A stretch of 14,297 nt of DNA from Bacteroidota bacterium (GTDB lineage Bacteria > Bacteroidota > Bacteroidia > Cytophagales > Cyclobacteriaceae): the NCBI GenBank assembly GCA_023431285.1, contig JAEYXN010000165.1, forward strand, positions 1-14,297, given 5' to 3'. The notes under the pieces were generated by a model. The model ran no database searches. It was not told where the DNA came from and saw only the letters and a program-made list of their open reading frames with translations. This document shows positions 1 through 7,693 of this stretch, in pieces (the first letter of the stretch is position 1; the number at the start of each line of letters is the position of its first letter). A program made the position numbers and the translations under genes.

Positions 1-1537
1 CGAGTATCTCGCTGATTGTTTCAATGGCTTCCGGCAGATCGCGGAAGATTGATTTCATTTCTTCCTGCGACTTGAAATAGTATTCTGTATTCTGAAGTCC
101 GTAACGATGTCCGCGGCCGTAACCAATCGGGGTCGATTTGAATTCTCCTTCCTTAATACAGAGTAGAACATCGTGTGCGTTGGCTTCTTCTTTATCGAGA
201 TAGAAGTTCTCATTGGCGGCGAAATATTTTACACCGTGTTTCCGCGCGAATCGAAGAAGCGTTTCATTGACGTGGTCCTCTTCCGGGATACCGTGTCGGT
301 TCAGTTCGACATAGAAGTCTTCGCCGAATTGCTGATGCCACCATTTGAAAGCTTCCTCAGCCTGCTTTTCTCCAACGTTAAGTATAAGGTGAGGGACCTC
401 ACTGGCGAGGCCGCCCGTGGTTGCTATGAGATCTGACTTGAACTGTGATACCAATTCTTTATCGATACGTGGATAAATTCCGTAAAGACCTTCGATGAAT
501 CCGTAAGAGCTAAGTTTGGCGAGATTGTGATAACCATCTTTGTTCTTGGCAATCAATACCTGTTGATAGCGCTTGTCAGGGTTATCCTTTGTGAACTTCA
601 GTTTTCTACGTTCATCAGCCAGAAAGAATTCACATCCTACAATTGGTTTGATCTCATGGTTCGCGGCTTCCCGGACAAACTTGAAGGCCCCATACATATT
701 ACCAAGATCAGTAAGCGCAATAGCAGGCATATTATGAGCCTTGGCTTTCGCTACCATTGATTTTATATCCGGCGTAGCCTGGAGAACCGAGAATTGTGAA
801 TGGGCATGCAGGTGTACGAATGGTTTATCCGTAAGTACCGCTTCTTTCTCCGACAGAGAATACCCGGCTTCCTTTTTCTTTTCCCGTTTCGCAAAGTTAG
901 CGGCGTCCAGGTTTGGCTCTTCGTATTCGATTTCTTCCACCGCTGTTTCATCGAAGGGCTTGACAACCCTCTTGCTGATGAGACCGAAGAAGCATCGGGC
1001 CGTCGCAGCTACGTCATAGGCGGCGTCGTGCGCATCGCCAAATCCTTTTCCGAATAGTTTTTCGTGCAATTCATGAAGGCGGGGCATTTTGAGTTTGCCG
1101 CCTATCCCTCCCGTTAGATTACAGAACTCTGTGGAGGAGAGGCCGGTATCGATCCTGCTGAGGTTTAGAAACTGTTCAGGTGCCAGCTGCTTCCGCAGAA
1201 ATTCAGCGCCGATGATGCTGATGTCGAATTCGATATTATGTCCGACGAGCTGCGATGTCTTGTTTAGATCCGCGATGAAGAATGCGAGCACATCCATCAG
1301 TTCGTGTCCTTCTTCCAGGGCACGTTTCGTGGATATCCCGTGAATTTGTTCGGCTTTATAAGGGATATCAAATCCGTCGGGCCTGACAATGAGATTGTTC
1401 CTGGAGATCAGTTTACCGCGACTGTCGTGAAGTTGCCATGCCAGCTGCACGAGTCGTGGCCAGTTGTCGAGATCAGATATAGGGGCAGACTTATTGTGCG
1501 GAACCCCGGTGGTTTCCGTGTCGAAAATCAGGTACAT
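1..1537 (-). CDS. dnaE: DNA polymerase III subunit alpha with N-terminal proofreading exonuclease (partial)
   Basis: Replicative DNA polymerase catalytic subunit. Only the first 512 residues are in the window; the frame is open to base 1. I read this frame directly from the reverse complement. Residues 1-190 form a DnaQ-like 3'-5' exonuclease: Exo I DTETTG (D6, E8), Exo II HNIEFD (D105), Exo III HDAAYD (H170, D175), so all five catalytic residues are present. A charged linker (about 195-235) follows. The PHP domain then begins with FVHLHAHSQFS (240-250), ALTDLGNMYGAFKF and NRHG (413-416), and continues through AHDVLLCIKEG. Two usual PHP metal-site residues look replaced (TDH is TDL; NDxHY is NENFY), so the PHP site is probably not an active nuclease. 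The palm and later domains lie off the left edge. The ATG at 1537 is chosen because MYLIFDTETTG is the normal start of the exonuclease fold. No clear ribosome binding site is visible. Confidence 0.95.
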   Translation of the reverse strand, partial: MYLIFDTETTGVPHNKSAPISDLDNWPRLVQLAWQLHDSRGKLISRNNLIVRPDGFDIPYKAEQIHGISTKRALEEGHELMDVLAFFIADLNKTSQLVGHNIEFDISIIGAEFLRKQLAPEQFLNLSRIDTGLSSTEFCNLTGGIGGKLKMPRLHELHEKLFGKGFGDAHDAAYDVAATARCFFGLISKRVVKPFDETAVEEIEYEEPNLDAANFAKREKKKEAGYSLSEKEAVLTDKPFVHLHAHSQFSVLQATPDIKSMVAKAKAHNMPAIALTDLGNMYGAFKFVREAANHEIKPIVGCEFFLADERRKLKFTKDNPDKRYQQVLIAKNKDGYHNLAKLSSYGFIEGLYGIYPRIDKELVSQFKSDLIATTGGLASEVPHLILNVGEKQAEEAFKWWHQQFGEDFYVELNRHGIPEEDHVNETLLRFARKHGVKYFAANENFYLDKEEANAHDVLLCIKEGEFKSTPIGYGRGHRYGLQNTEYYFKSQEEMKSIFRDLPEAIETISEIL

Positions 1538-1812
1538 TATTCGTAGTGGTTGAACCGTAAAAGTAATTGTAATCGGGAAATGAGTGCGACAAATTCTGCA
1601 TTTCCTTCCGGTCAAAACGAAGGTGTTCTCCGGTGCCCCGAACCGGGGGATGAGAGCCATCCATTTTCCATGATTGGGAAAAAACTCTGTATTTTATTTG
1701 AAATGAGAATCGAATACCTGCTCGATAATTTGGCAATCTACTGTGAATGAGCTCTTTGAATTTTTGGTCGCTAAAATGCAGGCAACTCTTTCGTAACGTG
1801 AATCAAAGTGCT
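1538..1812. other. Divergent intergenic region between dnaE and the sdh side
   Basis: This stretch holds the 5' leader of dnaE (minus) and sequence upstream of a small plus-strand reading frame. Short open frames exist on both strands, but none looks like a protein. On the minus strand a GC-rich hairpin (CCCC, 6-base loop, GGGG, near 1636-1651) would lie in the dnaE leader about 100 bases before its start; its role is unknown. I see no convincing promoter. Confidence 0.5.
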
Positions 1813-1920
1813 ATGAGAACTCTTATCAGAATGGTCAGTGGATTTGTCAGGAAAGAATGGTTCCTCCTCGTGACGCTGAGCGTCGTGGTGCTCATCATTT
1901 TTCTATTCGAGGTTCTTTGA
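1813..1920 (+). CDS. Possible 35-residue single-span membrane peptide
   Basis: I do not recognise this gene. The frame starts with ATG at 1813 and ends with TGA at 1918-1920, giving 35 residues: MRTLIRMVSGFVRKEW, then a continuous hydrophobic stretch of about 18 residues (FLLVTLSVVVLIIFLFEVL). Four basic residues precede the hydrophobic part, so a membrane anchor with a cytoplasmic N-terminus would be expected. It lies 111 bases before sdhC on the same strand. No strong ribosome binding site or promoter is seen. The clean charge-then-hydrophobic pattern favours a real peptide, but a chance frame cannot be excluded. Confidence 0.45.
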   Translation: MRTLIRMVSGFVRKEWFLLVTLSVVVLIIFLFEVL

Positions 1921-1976
1921 TTGCTCACCTGCCCCTCAAATACACCTATTTAGAATATATATAAAGTAAAGATCGC

Positions 1977-2008
1977 TTTGGTATAATACGCTTTGGGGAT
2001 TATTTTTC
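1977..2008 (+). promoter_or_regulatory. Candidate Bacteroidota promoter for sdhCAB
   Basis: TTTG at 1977-1980 and TATTTTTC at 2001-2008 are separated by 20 bases. This resembles the Bacteroidota consensus TTTG (-33) and TAnnTTTG (-7) with one mismatch. Transcription would begin near 2013, leaving a short leader before the ATG at 2032. The motif is short, so chance matches are possible. Confidence 0.4.
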
Positions 2009-2031
2009 GCAAAATATTTCAGCTAACGCGT

Positions 2032-2715
2032 ATGAACTGGTTTTTAAAATTTCTGTCGAGTACCATCGGCAGAAAACTTCTGATGGCGCTGACCGGCCTC
2101 TTCCTGATTCTCTTCCTGGTTGTCCACCTTATCGGAAATCTGCAGCTCCTGAAGAACGATGGAGGCGAAGCGTTTAATATCTACGCTCAATTCATGACGT
2201 CTAATCCATTGATTAAGACTATCAGCTATGTCAACTACATACTAATTCTCGTGCATGTGATCTGGGCGATCTGGCTGTCGCGTAACAACAGTGCGGCACG
2301 TGGACCGCAGGGATATGCAGTCACTAAGAACTCTTCGCACTGGACTTCCCGGAACATGGGTATCCTCGGTACGTTCATCCTGATCTTCCTTGTCATTCAC
2401 CTTAAGGGATTCTGGTATGAAATGCATTGGGGCGGAATTCCGTCCAAAAACTATGATGGCGCCGACGTGAAAGACCTTTTCGCCGTTGTGGATGTCGCCT
2501 ATTCCAATATTGCGTATGTCGCTGTATATGTCGTAAGCATGCTTCTGCTGGCGTTTCACCTATGGCACGGATTCATCAGTGCTTTTCAGACACTTGGAGC
2601 AAACCATCCTAAGTACAACCCTGTTATTAAGTTTGTGGGCAAGGCGTTCGCGATTGTCGTTCCATTGCTTTTCGCCCTCATACCTATCTTAATGTACCTG
2701 GATATCACTATTTAA
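2032..2715 (+). CDS. sdhC: Succinate dehydrogenase cytochrome b subunit
   Basis: Membrane anchor of succinate dehydrogenase/fumarate reductase; it carries haem b and passes electrons between SdhB and quinone. The product has 227 residues and about five hydrophobic segments (near 15-35, 62-82, 108-128, 155-180, 203-224). This single large subunit is the Wolinella/Bacillus-type arrangement rather than the split SdhC/SdhD of proteobacteria. Histidines suited to haem ligation lie in the segments: H32 (VVHLIGN), H75 (LVHVIW), H123 (VIHLKG), H176 and H179 (FHLWHG). The frame can be extended upstream to a TTG at 1993, but ATG 2032 (MNWFLKFLSSTIGRK) matches the family's usual N-terminus and fits the predicted promoter. 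SdhA follows 17 bases later, so this is the first gene of an operon. Confidence 0.95.
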   Translation: MNWFLKFLSSTIGRKLLMALTGLFLILFLVVHLIGNLQLLKNDGGEAFNIYAQFMTSNPLIKTISYVNYILILVHVIWAIWLSRNNSAARGPQGYAVTKNSSHWTSRNMGILGTFILIFLVIHLKGFWYEMHWGGIPSKNYDGADVKDLFAVVDVAYSNIAYVAVYVVSMLLLAFHLWHGFISAFQTLGANHPKYNPVIKFVGKAFAIVVPLLFALIPILMYLDITI

Positions 2716-2732
2716 TTTTCTGTTTTTACCAT

Positions 2733-4652
2733 ATGAAACTTGAATCGAAAATTCCTGAAGGCCCTTTAGCAGAGAAATGGACCAAGCACAAATTCAATTT
2801 GAAACTGGTCAATCCTGCCAATAAGCGGAAGTATGATGTAATCGTGGTAGGAACAGGGCTCGCCGGCGCATCCGCCGCAGCATCATTGGGAGAGCTTGGA
2901 TACAATGTGAAAGCATTCTGTTTTCAGGACAGCCCTCGCAGAGCGCACAGTATCGCAGCACAAGGTGGTATCAATGCAGCCAAGAATTATCAGAACGATG
3001 GTGACAGTGTTTACCGTCTGTTCTACGATACTATCAAAGGAGGGGACTACCGTGCCCGCGAAGGAAACGTTTATCGTCTTGCTGAAGTCAGTGTGAACAT
3101 CATCGACCAATGCGTGGCCCAGGGTGTTCCGTTTGCTCGTGAATACGGAGGAACCCTCGCAAACCGTTCTTTCGGTGGAGCGCAGGTGTCACGCACGTTC
3201 TATGCACGCGGGCAGACTGGACAACAGCTTCTGCTTGGTGCTTATAGTGCACTGAACCGTCAGATTGCCGCCGGTAAGGTTAAGATGTATAACCGGACTG
3301 AAATGCTTGACGTGGTGCTTGTAGACGGTAAAGCGCGTGGAATAATAACACGCGATCTCGTCACCGGTAAAGTTGAAGCACATAGCGCTCACGCAGTTCT
3401 TCTTTGTACTGGCGGATACGGAAACGTGTTTTTCCTTTCAACGAACGCGAAAGGATCAAACGTCACGGCTGCATGGCGCGCTCATAAGAAAGGCGCTCTG
3501 TTTGGTAACCCTTGCTATACACAGATTCACCCGACTTGTATTCCTGTTTCCGGAACTCATCAGTCTAAGCTTACGCTGATGTCTGAGTCTCTGCGGAATG
3601 ATGGTCGCGTGTGGGTACCGAAGACAGCTCGCCCGGGATTAAAGGCTGCAGATGCAGTGAAGATTCCTGAATCAGAACGCGATTACTTCCTGGAAAGAAA
3701 ATATCCTTCCTTCGGAAACCTGGTTCCAAGGGACGTTGCGTCACGCAACGCAAAATACATGTGCGACGAAGGCAGGGGCGTAGGTAGCGGACTCGCTGTG
3801 TTTCTGGATTTCTCCGATGCGATCAAGCGCGACGGAAAGAAAACCATCGAAGCAAAATACGGGAACCTGTTCGATATGTATAGGCAGATCACGGGTGACA
3901 ATCCGTACGAGATGCCAATGATGATTTATCCGGCTGTGCACTATACCATGGGAGGTCTTTGGGTTGATTACAACCTGATGACTACAGTTCCGGGTCTCTA
4001 TGCACTTGGCGAAGCAAACTTCTCGGATCACGGAGCCAACAGGCTTGGTGCCAGCGCCCTGATGCAGGGTCTCGCCGATGGATACTTCGTCATTCCTTAT
4101 ACTATCGGTGACTATCTGGCCTCAATGTCCTCGGAAAAGATAAGCACAGACCGTCCTGAGTTCACGGAAGCAATAGAGAAGGTGAATGCTTCCATTAATA
4201 AGTTCCTCTCCATCAAGGGTACCAAGACTGTCGACGAGTATCACAGGGAACTCGGACTGATCATGTGGGAATACTGTGGGATGTCGAGAAACGATGCAGG
4301 CCTGAGAAAGGCAAAAGGTCTCATCCAACAACTTCGTTCAGAGTATTGGAACAATGTGAATGTGGTTGGATCCTCCAATGAACTTAACCAGGAATTGGAG
4401 AAAGCTCTAAGAGTCGCTGACTTTATGGAGCTTGGTGAATTAATGGTGGACGACGCTCTTAATCGCACAGAGTCTTGCGGCGGACACTTCCGTGAAGAAT
4501 CACAGACTCAGGATGGAGAAGCTCAGCGTAATGACGATGCGTTTGCGTACGTAGCAGCCTGGGAATACAAAGGAGAGAACCAGCCTGAGGTTCTTCACAA
4601 GGAAGAGCTGAAGTTCGAAAATGTTAAACTGACACAACGTAGCTATAAGTAA
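2733..4652 (+). CDS. sdhA: Succinate dehydrogenase/fumarate reductase flavoprotein subunit
   Basis: Catalytic subunit that interconverts succinate and fumarate with covalently bound FAD. 639 residues, a normal length for this type. The FAD dinucleotide motif is GTGLAG (40-45). H72 in RRAHSIAAQGG is the expected histidine for the covalent flavin bond. The substrate region includes HPT (266-268), PRDVASR (332-338, with the expected catalytic arginine) and HYTMGG (403-408). GEANFSDHGANRLGASAL (426-443) is the usual second flavin-contact segment. A C-terminal helical region contains the family motif GGHFREE. It lies between the cytochrome and iron-sulfur genes as expected. Direction cannot be read from sequence; oxidation of succinate in the citric acid cycle is the likely role in an aerobe. 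Confidence 0.97.
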   Translation: MKLESKIPEGPLAEKWTKHKFNLKLVNPANKRKYDVIVVGTGLAGASAAASLGELGYNVKAFCFQDSPRRAHSIAAQGGINAAKNYQNDGDSVYRLFYDTIKGGDYRAREGNVYRLAEVSVNIIDQCVAQGVPFAREYGGTLANRSFGGAQVSRTFYARGQTGQQLLLGAYSALNRQIAAGKVKMYNRTEMLDVVLVDGKARGIITRDLVTGKVEAHSAHAVLLCTGGYGNVFFLSTNAKGSNVTAAWRAHKKGALFGNPCYTQIHPTCIPVSGTHQSKLTLMSESLRNDGRVWVPKTARPGLKAADAVKIPESERDYFLERKYPSFGNLVPRDVASRNAKYMCDEGRGVGSGLAVFLDFSDAIKRDGKKTIEAKYGNLFDMYRQITGDNPYEMPMMIYPAVHYTMGGLWVDYNLMTTVPGLYALGEANFSDHGANRLGASALMQGLADGYFVIPYTIGDYLASMSSEKISTDRPEFTEAIEKVNASINKFLSIKGTKTVDEYHRELGLIMWEYCGMSRNDAGLRKAKGLIQQLRSEYWNNVNVVGSSNELNQELEKALRVADFMELGELMVDDALNRTESCGGHFREESQTQDGEAQRNDDAFAYVAAWEYKGENQPEVLHKEELKFENVKLTQRSYK

Positions 4653-4654
4653 TC

Positions 4655-4670
4655 GGTTCCGCGGGGAACC
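4655..4670 (+). other. Intercistronic hairpin between sdhA and sdhB
   Basis: GGTTCC (4655-4660), loop GCGG, GGAACC (4665-4670) form a perfect 6-bp stem two bases after the sdhA stop codon. No run of T follows, so it is not a standard terminator. It may protect the sdhCA transcript end or tune the sdhA:sdhB ratio; that role is inference. Confidence 0.5.
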
Positions 4671-4690
4671 CTGGTAAGAATAACTTCACT

Positions 4691-5461
4691 ATGAAGATCA
4701 CACTGAAAGTCTGGAGACAAAAGAACGCATCTGCAAAAGGAGCGTTCCAAACTTATGTTCTCGATCACGTTTCAGAGGATATGTCATTCCTCGAAATGTT
4801 TGATGTGCTCAATATCGACCTCGTTAAGAAAGGTCAGGAGCCTGTGGCTTTTGATCACGATTGTCGCGAGGGGATTTGCGGAATGTGCAGTATGTATATC
4901 AATGGACGTCCACACGGACCGTTGCAAACAACGACCTGTCAGCTGCACATGCGTACCTTCAAGGATGGCGAAACCATCACTGTTGAACCATGGAGAGCCA
5001 CTGCCTTCCCGGTGATCAAGGATCTTGTAGTAGACCGCACTGCCTTTGATCGTATCCAGCAGGCTGGAGGATACGTCAGTGTCAATACAGGTGGTGTACC
5101 TGATGGAAACGAAATTCCGATCCCTAAGAAGATCGCCGACGAAGCATTTGACTCGGCTACATGTATTGCCTGTGGTGCGTGTGTAGCTGCATGTAAGAAT
5201 GCTTCCGCAATGCTTTTTGTGAGCGCTAAAGTTTCACAGTTCGCGCTTCTGCCGCAGGGAAAACCTGAGCGTAAAGAGCGTGCTGAGAAGATGGTGGCGC
5301 AAATGGATGCAGAAGGATTCGGGGCCTGCACCAATACCGGGGCGTGTGAAGCTGAATGTCCGAAGGGAATCAGCCTCACTAACATCGCCCGTCTGAACAG
5401 GGAATACTATTCTGCAACGGCGACTTCCTACGAAGTCGTGTCCAAGGGTGGAGGCGACTAA
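4691..5461 (+). CDS. sdhB: Succinate dehydrogenase iron-sulfur subunit
   Basis: Electron-transfer subunit linking the flavin of SdhA to the haem/quinone site of SdhC. 256 residues. The N-terminal ferredoxin domain carries the [2Fe-2S] ligands C58, C63, C66 and C83 (CREGICGMC ... C). The C-terminal domain has CIACGACVAAC (C158, C161, C164, C168) and later C213, C219 and C223. By the standard arrangement C158, C161, C164 and C223 hold [4Fe-4S], and C168, C213 and C219 hold [3Fe-4S]. All eleven cluster ligands are present, so the protein looks functional. It follows sdhA by 38 bases, which contain a hairpin, and is followed by an intrinsic terminator, making it the last gene of the sdh operon. 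Confidence 0.97.
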   Translation: MKITLKVWRQKNASAKGAFQTYVLDHVSEDMSFLEMFDVLNIDLVKKGQEPVAFDHDCREGICGMCSMYINGRPHGPLQTTTCQLHMRTFKDGETITVEPWRATAFPVIKDLVVDRTAFDRIQQAGGYVSVNTGGVPDGNEIPIPKKIADEAFDSATCIACGACVAACKNASAMLFVSAKVSQFALLPQGKPERKERAEKMVAQMDAEGFGACTNTGACEAECPKGISLTNIARLNREYYSATATSYEVVSKGGGD

Positions 5462-5474
5462 GTCATAAAATACC

Positions 5475-5500
5475 AGGCTCCGAGAGGGGCCTTTTTCTTT
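5475..5500 (+). terminator. Intrinsic terminator of sdhCAB
   Basis: A 7-bp stem (5475-5481 with 5486-5492, one G-U pair) is closed by a GAGA tetraloop and followed by TTTTTCTTT. It starts 14 bases after the sdhB stop. Confidence 0.85.
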
Positions 5501-5560
5501 TGATAATAGCCAGGAAAAGAAAATAAGTTACATCGGCAACCTTCGGTGGGCAAAGCCGTG

Positions 5561-5568
5561 TAGATTTG
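5561..5568 (+). promoter_or_regulatory. Perfect TAnnTTTG -7 element, weak -33
   Basis: TAGATTTG matches the Bacteroidota -7 element exactly. No TTTG lies at the right distance upstream (nearest is TTCG, 15 bases away). It could be a second, housekeeping promoter for the lipoprotein gene at 5627, or chance. Confidence 0.3.
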
Positions 5569-5579
5569 TTATCACAATT

Positions 5580-5597
5580 TTGGCACAGATGTGGCAT
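5580..5597 (+). promoter_or_regulatory. Candidate sigma-54 (RpoN) promoter
   Basis: TTGGCACAGATGTGGCAT matches the -24/-12 consensus TTGGCACG-N4-TTGCA with GG at 5582-5583 and GC at 5594-5595, exactly 12 bases apart. Transcription would begin near 5607, about 20 bases before the GTG at 5627 and after the alternative TTG at 5600, so it also supports the later start. A second such site precedes the next gene. Confidence 0.6.
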
Positions 5598-5626
5598 AAT
5601 TGGCCCCGGTACCTAACACATTTTTT

Positions 5627-6991
5627 GTGACCAGACTTTTAGCCTTTATCGTCTTCACTGCTTTCGCATGTAGCCCGAAGGTCACTCCGCCCGATCCGGA
5701 GGCGCTGAAACCGTCCTGGCTCAAATCATTGCCCCTTCAATCTGGCTATTACACAGGTATCGGTCATAGCAGAAAGGACGGGACCAACAACTATATCCAA
5801 TCCGCAAAAAAGAGCGCTCTCGATGATCTTGTTTCGCAAATCAAGGTCAACGTTTCCAGTACGTCGATATTTAATCAACTTGAAGTTGGAAATAAATTTC
5901 ATGAGCAATACGAACAGATCATTCAGACTACCGCTGCTGATGAAATTGAAGAGTTTGAAATAGTTGATGTGTGGGAAGATGCTTCCAACTACTGGGTGTA
6001 TTACAGATTATCTATTTCGCGTTATCGCCAGTTGAAGGAAGAACAAAAACGGAACGCAACTATTCTGGCCACAGACTATTATCTCAAAGGGAAACAGTCC
6101 GAAGAGAAGGGTGATCGGTTACAGGCGCTGACATTTTATTTTCAGGCTTTCAGAAGTGTTGAAAAATATCTCACGGACGCGATTCCCGTTACGATGGAAG
6201 ACCGGCAGATCCTGCTTGTCAACGAGATCTACGCGTCAATTCAATCTCTTCTGGGCAAGATCCATCTTACTCCAGATCCATCGGAGATAAGAATCAATCG
6301 GCGCCTGGATAAGAATGCACAACAGGTGTTGGTGAGAGCTTCTTTCCGCGATACGAACAAACAAGTTCCGGGGCTGGCACTTTCTGCAGGGTTCGAAAAG
6401 GGATCGGGGGATATTTTCCCTACTTACAAAACGAATGACAAAGGAGAGGTACGGATCCTTATGAACAAGATAGGATCAAAGGAACTCGAGCAAACGGTAA
6501 GTGTCAGGGTGGATATCGATGCACTTAGTGGCTCTTCCGGAGATATTTATAATCTGGTGGTAAAAACACTGAAGACACCAGCGACGCAGATAACACTGAG
6601 TGTGCAGAGACCTCTTGTATTTTTTTCTGCTGATGAGAAAACGTTGGGACACATCAAGAACCATTTTCAGATCAGTAACAAGGTTAAGAATATTCTGGCG
6701 AGTAACGGATTCGAGTTCACCGACGTAAAGGCTAAGGCCGACTTATGGTTTGACGTCCGGGCCGACTCGGAGAAGGGATCAGTTTCCGGTAGCATATACG
6801 TGACCTACCTCACCAGTACCATCAAGGTGACTTCTGTGAAAGACAACAGAGAGATTTATGCCACCACTCTGGACAGGATAAAAGGCTTCGGCCTCGATTA
6901 TGATAGATCCAGTGTAGATGCCTATAACAAGGCACTGGAAACGCTGGAAAAAGATCGGATGAATGAATTGATAGACAATGTCTTACAATAG
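5627..6991 (+). CDS. LPP20-like lipoprotein with additional C-terminal domains
   Basis: Predicted envelope lipoprotein of unknown function. From the GTG at 5627 it has 454 residues: MTR, a hydrophobic stretch, and a lipobox-like AFAC with C15 as the lipidation site. The frame extends back to a TTG at 5600 just after a stop codon, but that start would bury the signal peptide and precede the predicted sigma-54 start point. Residues about 30-150 resemble the LPP20 family (GYYTGIGHSRK, then an alternating helix/strand region SAKKSALDDLVSQI). A short helical, repeat-like part follows (KGKQSEEKGDRLQALTFYFQ, about 155-185). Residues about 215-315 look beta-rich and Ig-like. The last 120 residues form a second mixed domain (WFDVRADSEKGSVSG). 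The following gene encodes a smaller protein with the same LPP20-like core, so the two probably act together. Confidence 0.8.
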   Translation: MTRLLAFIVFTAFACSPKVTPPDPEALKPSWLKSLPLQSGYYTGIGHSRKDGTNNYIQSAKKSALDDLVSQIKVNVSSTSIFNQLEVGNKFHEQYEQIIQTTAADEIEEFEIVDVWEDASNYWVYYRLSISRYRQLKEEQKRNATILATDYYLKGKQSEEKGDRLQALTFYFQAFRSVEKYLTDAIPVTMEDRQILLVNEIYASIQSLLGKIHLTPDPSEIRINRRLDKNAQQVLVRASFRDTNKQVPGLALSAGFEKGSGDIFPTYKTNDKGEVRILMNKIGSKELEQTVSVRVDIDALSGSSGDIYNLVVKTLKTPATQITLSVQRPLVFFSADEKTLGHIKNHFQISNKVKNILASNGFEFTDVKAKADLWFDVRADSEKGSVSGSIYVTYLTSTIKVTSVKDNREIYATTLDRIKGFGLDYDRSSVDAYNKALETLEKDRMNELIDNVLQ

Positions 6992-7014
6992 GAACACCAC
7001 ATATAAAAGTTATT

Positions 7015-7031
7015 TTGGTACTCCTTTTGCC
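7015..7031 (+). promoter_or_regulatory. Second candidate sigma-54 promoter
   Basis: TTGGTACTCCTTTTGCC has GG at 7017-7018 and TTGC ending at 7030, exactly 12 bases apart, matching TTGGCACG-N4-TTGCA closely. Transcription would begin near 7042, 28 bases before the ATG at 7070. It lies in the short gap between the two lipoprotein genes, so the second gene could be made alone as well as from the upstream promoter. Confidence 0.6.
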
Positions 7032-7069
7032 TTAACAAGAAACAAGTAAACTAAAATTTGCCTTATACT

Positions 7070-7633
7070 ATGAAAACGCTTACCAATTCAACGCTTCTAC
7101 TGCTAGCTCTTTGTGCAGTTCTGATTACGGGCTGTAAGAGCAAGGAAAAAGCTCCTTCCGGTGAAAAAGAGGTAATAGTGCCATGCTCCGGTTCGGAATT
7201 CTTCACAAACAACAAATTCTTCCGCGCCAACTCCATCGGCGAAAGTCAGGATCAGGTGACCTCTAAAAAGAAAGCTCTCGCCAACGCAAGAGCTGAGCTC
7301 GCGGCGAGTATTTCGACAACCGTCAAAGCGGTAACGGATAACTACACAAACTCCCGTGAGATGAACAACAAGGAGCAAGTAGAAGAACGCTTTGAGCAAC
7401 TCAACCGTGAGATCGTGGAGCAAAAGCTTTCCGGCATCCGCACGCTTTGTGAGAAATTGATGAAGACTGACGGAGGTACTTATAAGACGTACATCGCGAT
7501 TGAGCTTTCTGCAGATGAACTTGTAGCTACTTACAATGAGCGCCTTTCCAAAGATGAGCGGCTGCGTATTGACTACGATTACGAGAAGTTCAAGGAGACA
7601 TTTGAGAAGGAAATGGAGAAGATGGGAAATTAA
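7070..7633 (+). CDS. LPP20 family lipoprotein
   Basis: Predicted outer-envelope lipoprotein, 187 residues from ATG 7070. The signal peptide is clear: MKTLTNSTLLLLALCAVLITGC with lipobox ITGC and C22 lipidated. The mature part starts with a Lys/Glu-rich tether, then an LPP20-like core: FFRANSIGES, KKKALANARAELAASI (a helix as in LPP20 and LpoB-like folds), and TYKTYIAIELSADEL. It ends in a charged helix (KFKETFEKEMEKMG). A TTG at 7058 is also in frame, but the ATG puts positive charge at the signal start as expected. It is 78 bases downstream of the larger LPP20-like gene and shares the core fold. The biochemical role of this family is not established; a structural or scaffold role in the envelope is inference. 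Confidence 0.88.
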   Translation: MKTLTNSTLLLLALCAVLITGCKSKEKAPSGEKEVIVPCSGSEFFTNNKFFRANSIGESQDQVTSKKKALANARAELAASISTTVKAVTDNYTNSREMNNKEQVEERFEQLNREIVEQKLSGIRTLCEKLMKTDGGTYKTYIAIELSADELVATYNERLSKDERLRIDYDYEKFKETFEKEMEKMGN

Positions 7634-7657
7634 TCCTGAGCTCCATCGATATACAAG

Positions 7658-7682
7658 AAAGCCGTCGTTGACGGCTTTTTGT
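7658..7682 (+). terminator. Intrinsic terminator of the lipoprotein pair
   Basis: AAAGCCGTC (7658-7666), loop GTT, GACGGCTTT (7670-7678) followed by TT and GTGTTTT. A 9-bp perfect stem with a T tract, 25 bases after the stop codon. Confidence 0.9.
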
Positions 7683-7693
7683 GTTTTATGGCT

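Noticed and set aside
1636..1651. Minus-strand CCCCCGGTTCGGGG resembling a tRNA T-arm
   Set aside because: The loop is six bases rather than seven, and no acceptor stem, D-arm or anticodon arm surrounds it.
1491..1750. Open frames on both strands (minus 1491-1736, 81 residues; plus 1550-1750, 66 residues) in the dnaE upstream region
   Set aside because: The minus frame overlaps the dnaE start out of frame and ends inside the exonuclease domain; neither shows domain, signal peptide or protein-like composition.
1993..2031. TTG start extending SdhC by 13 residues
   Set aside because: The ATG at 2032 matches the family N-terminus, and the predicted promoter -7 element lies inside the extension.
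4939..5385. Minus-strand frame of 148 residues inside sdhB
   Set aside because: It is fully antisense to a confident gene, and its cysteine, serine and alanine-rich sequence is a mirror of the sdhB codons.
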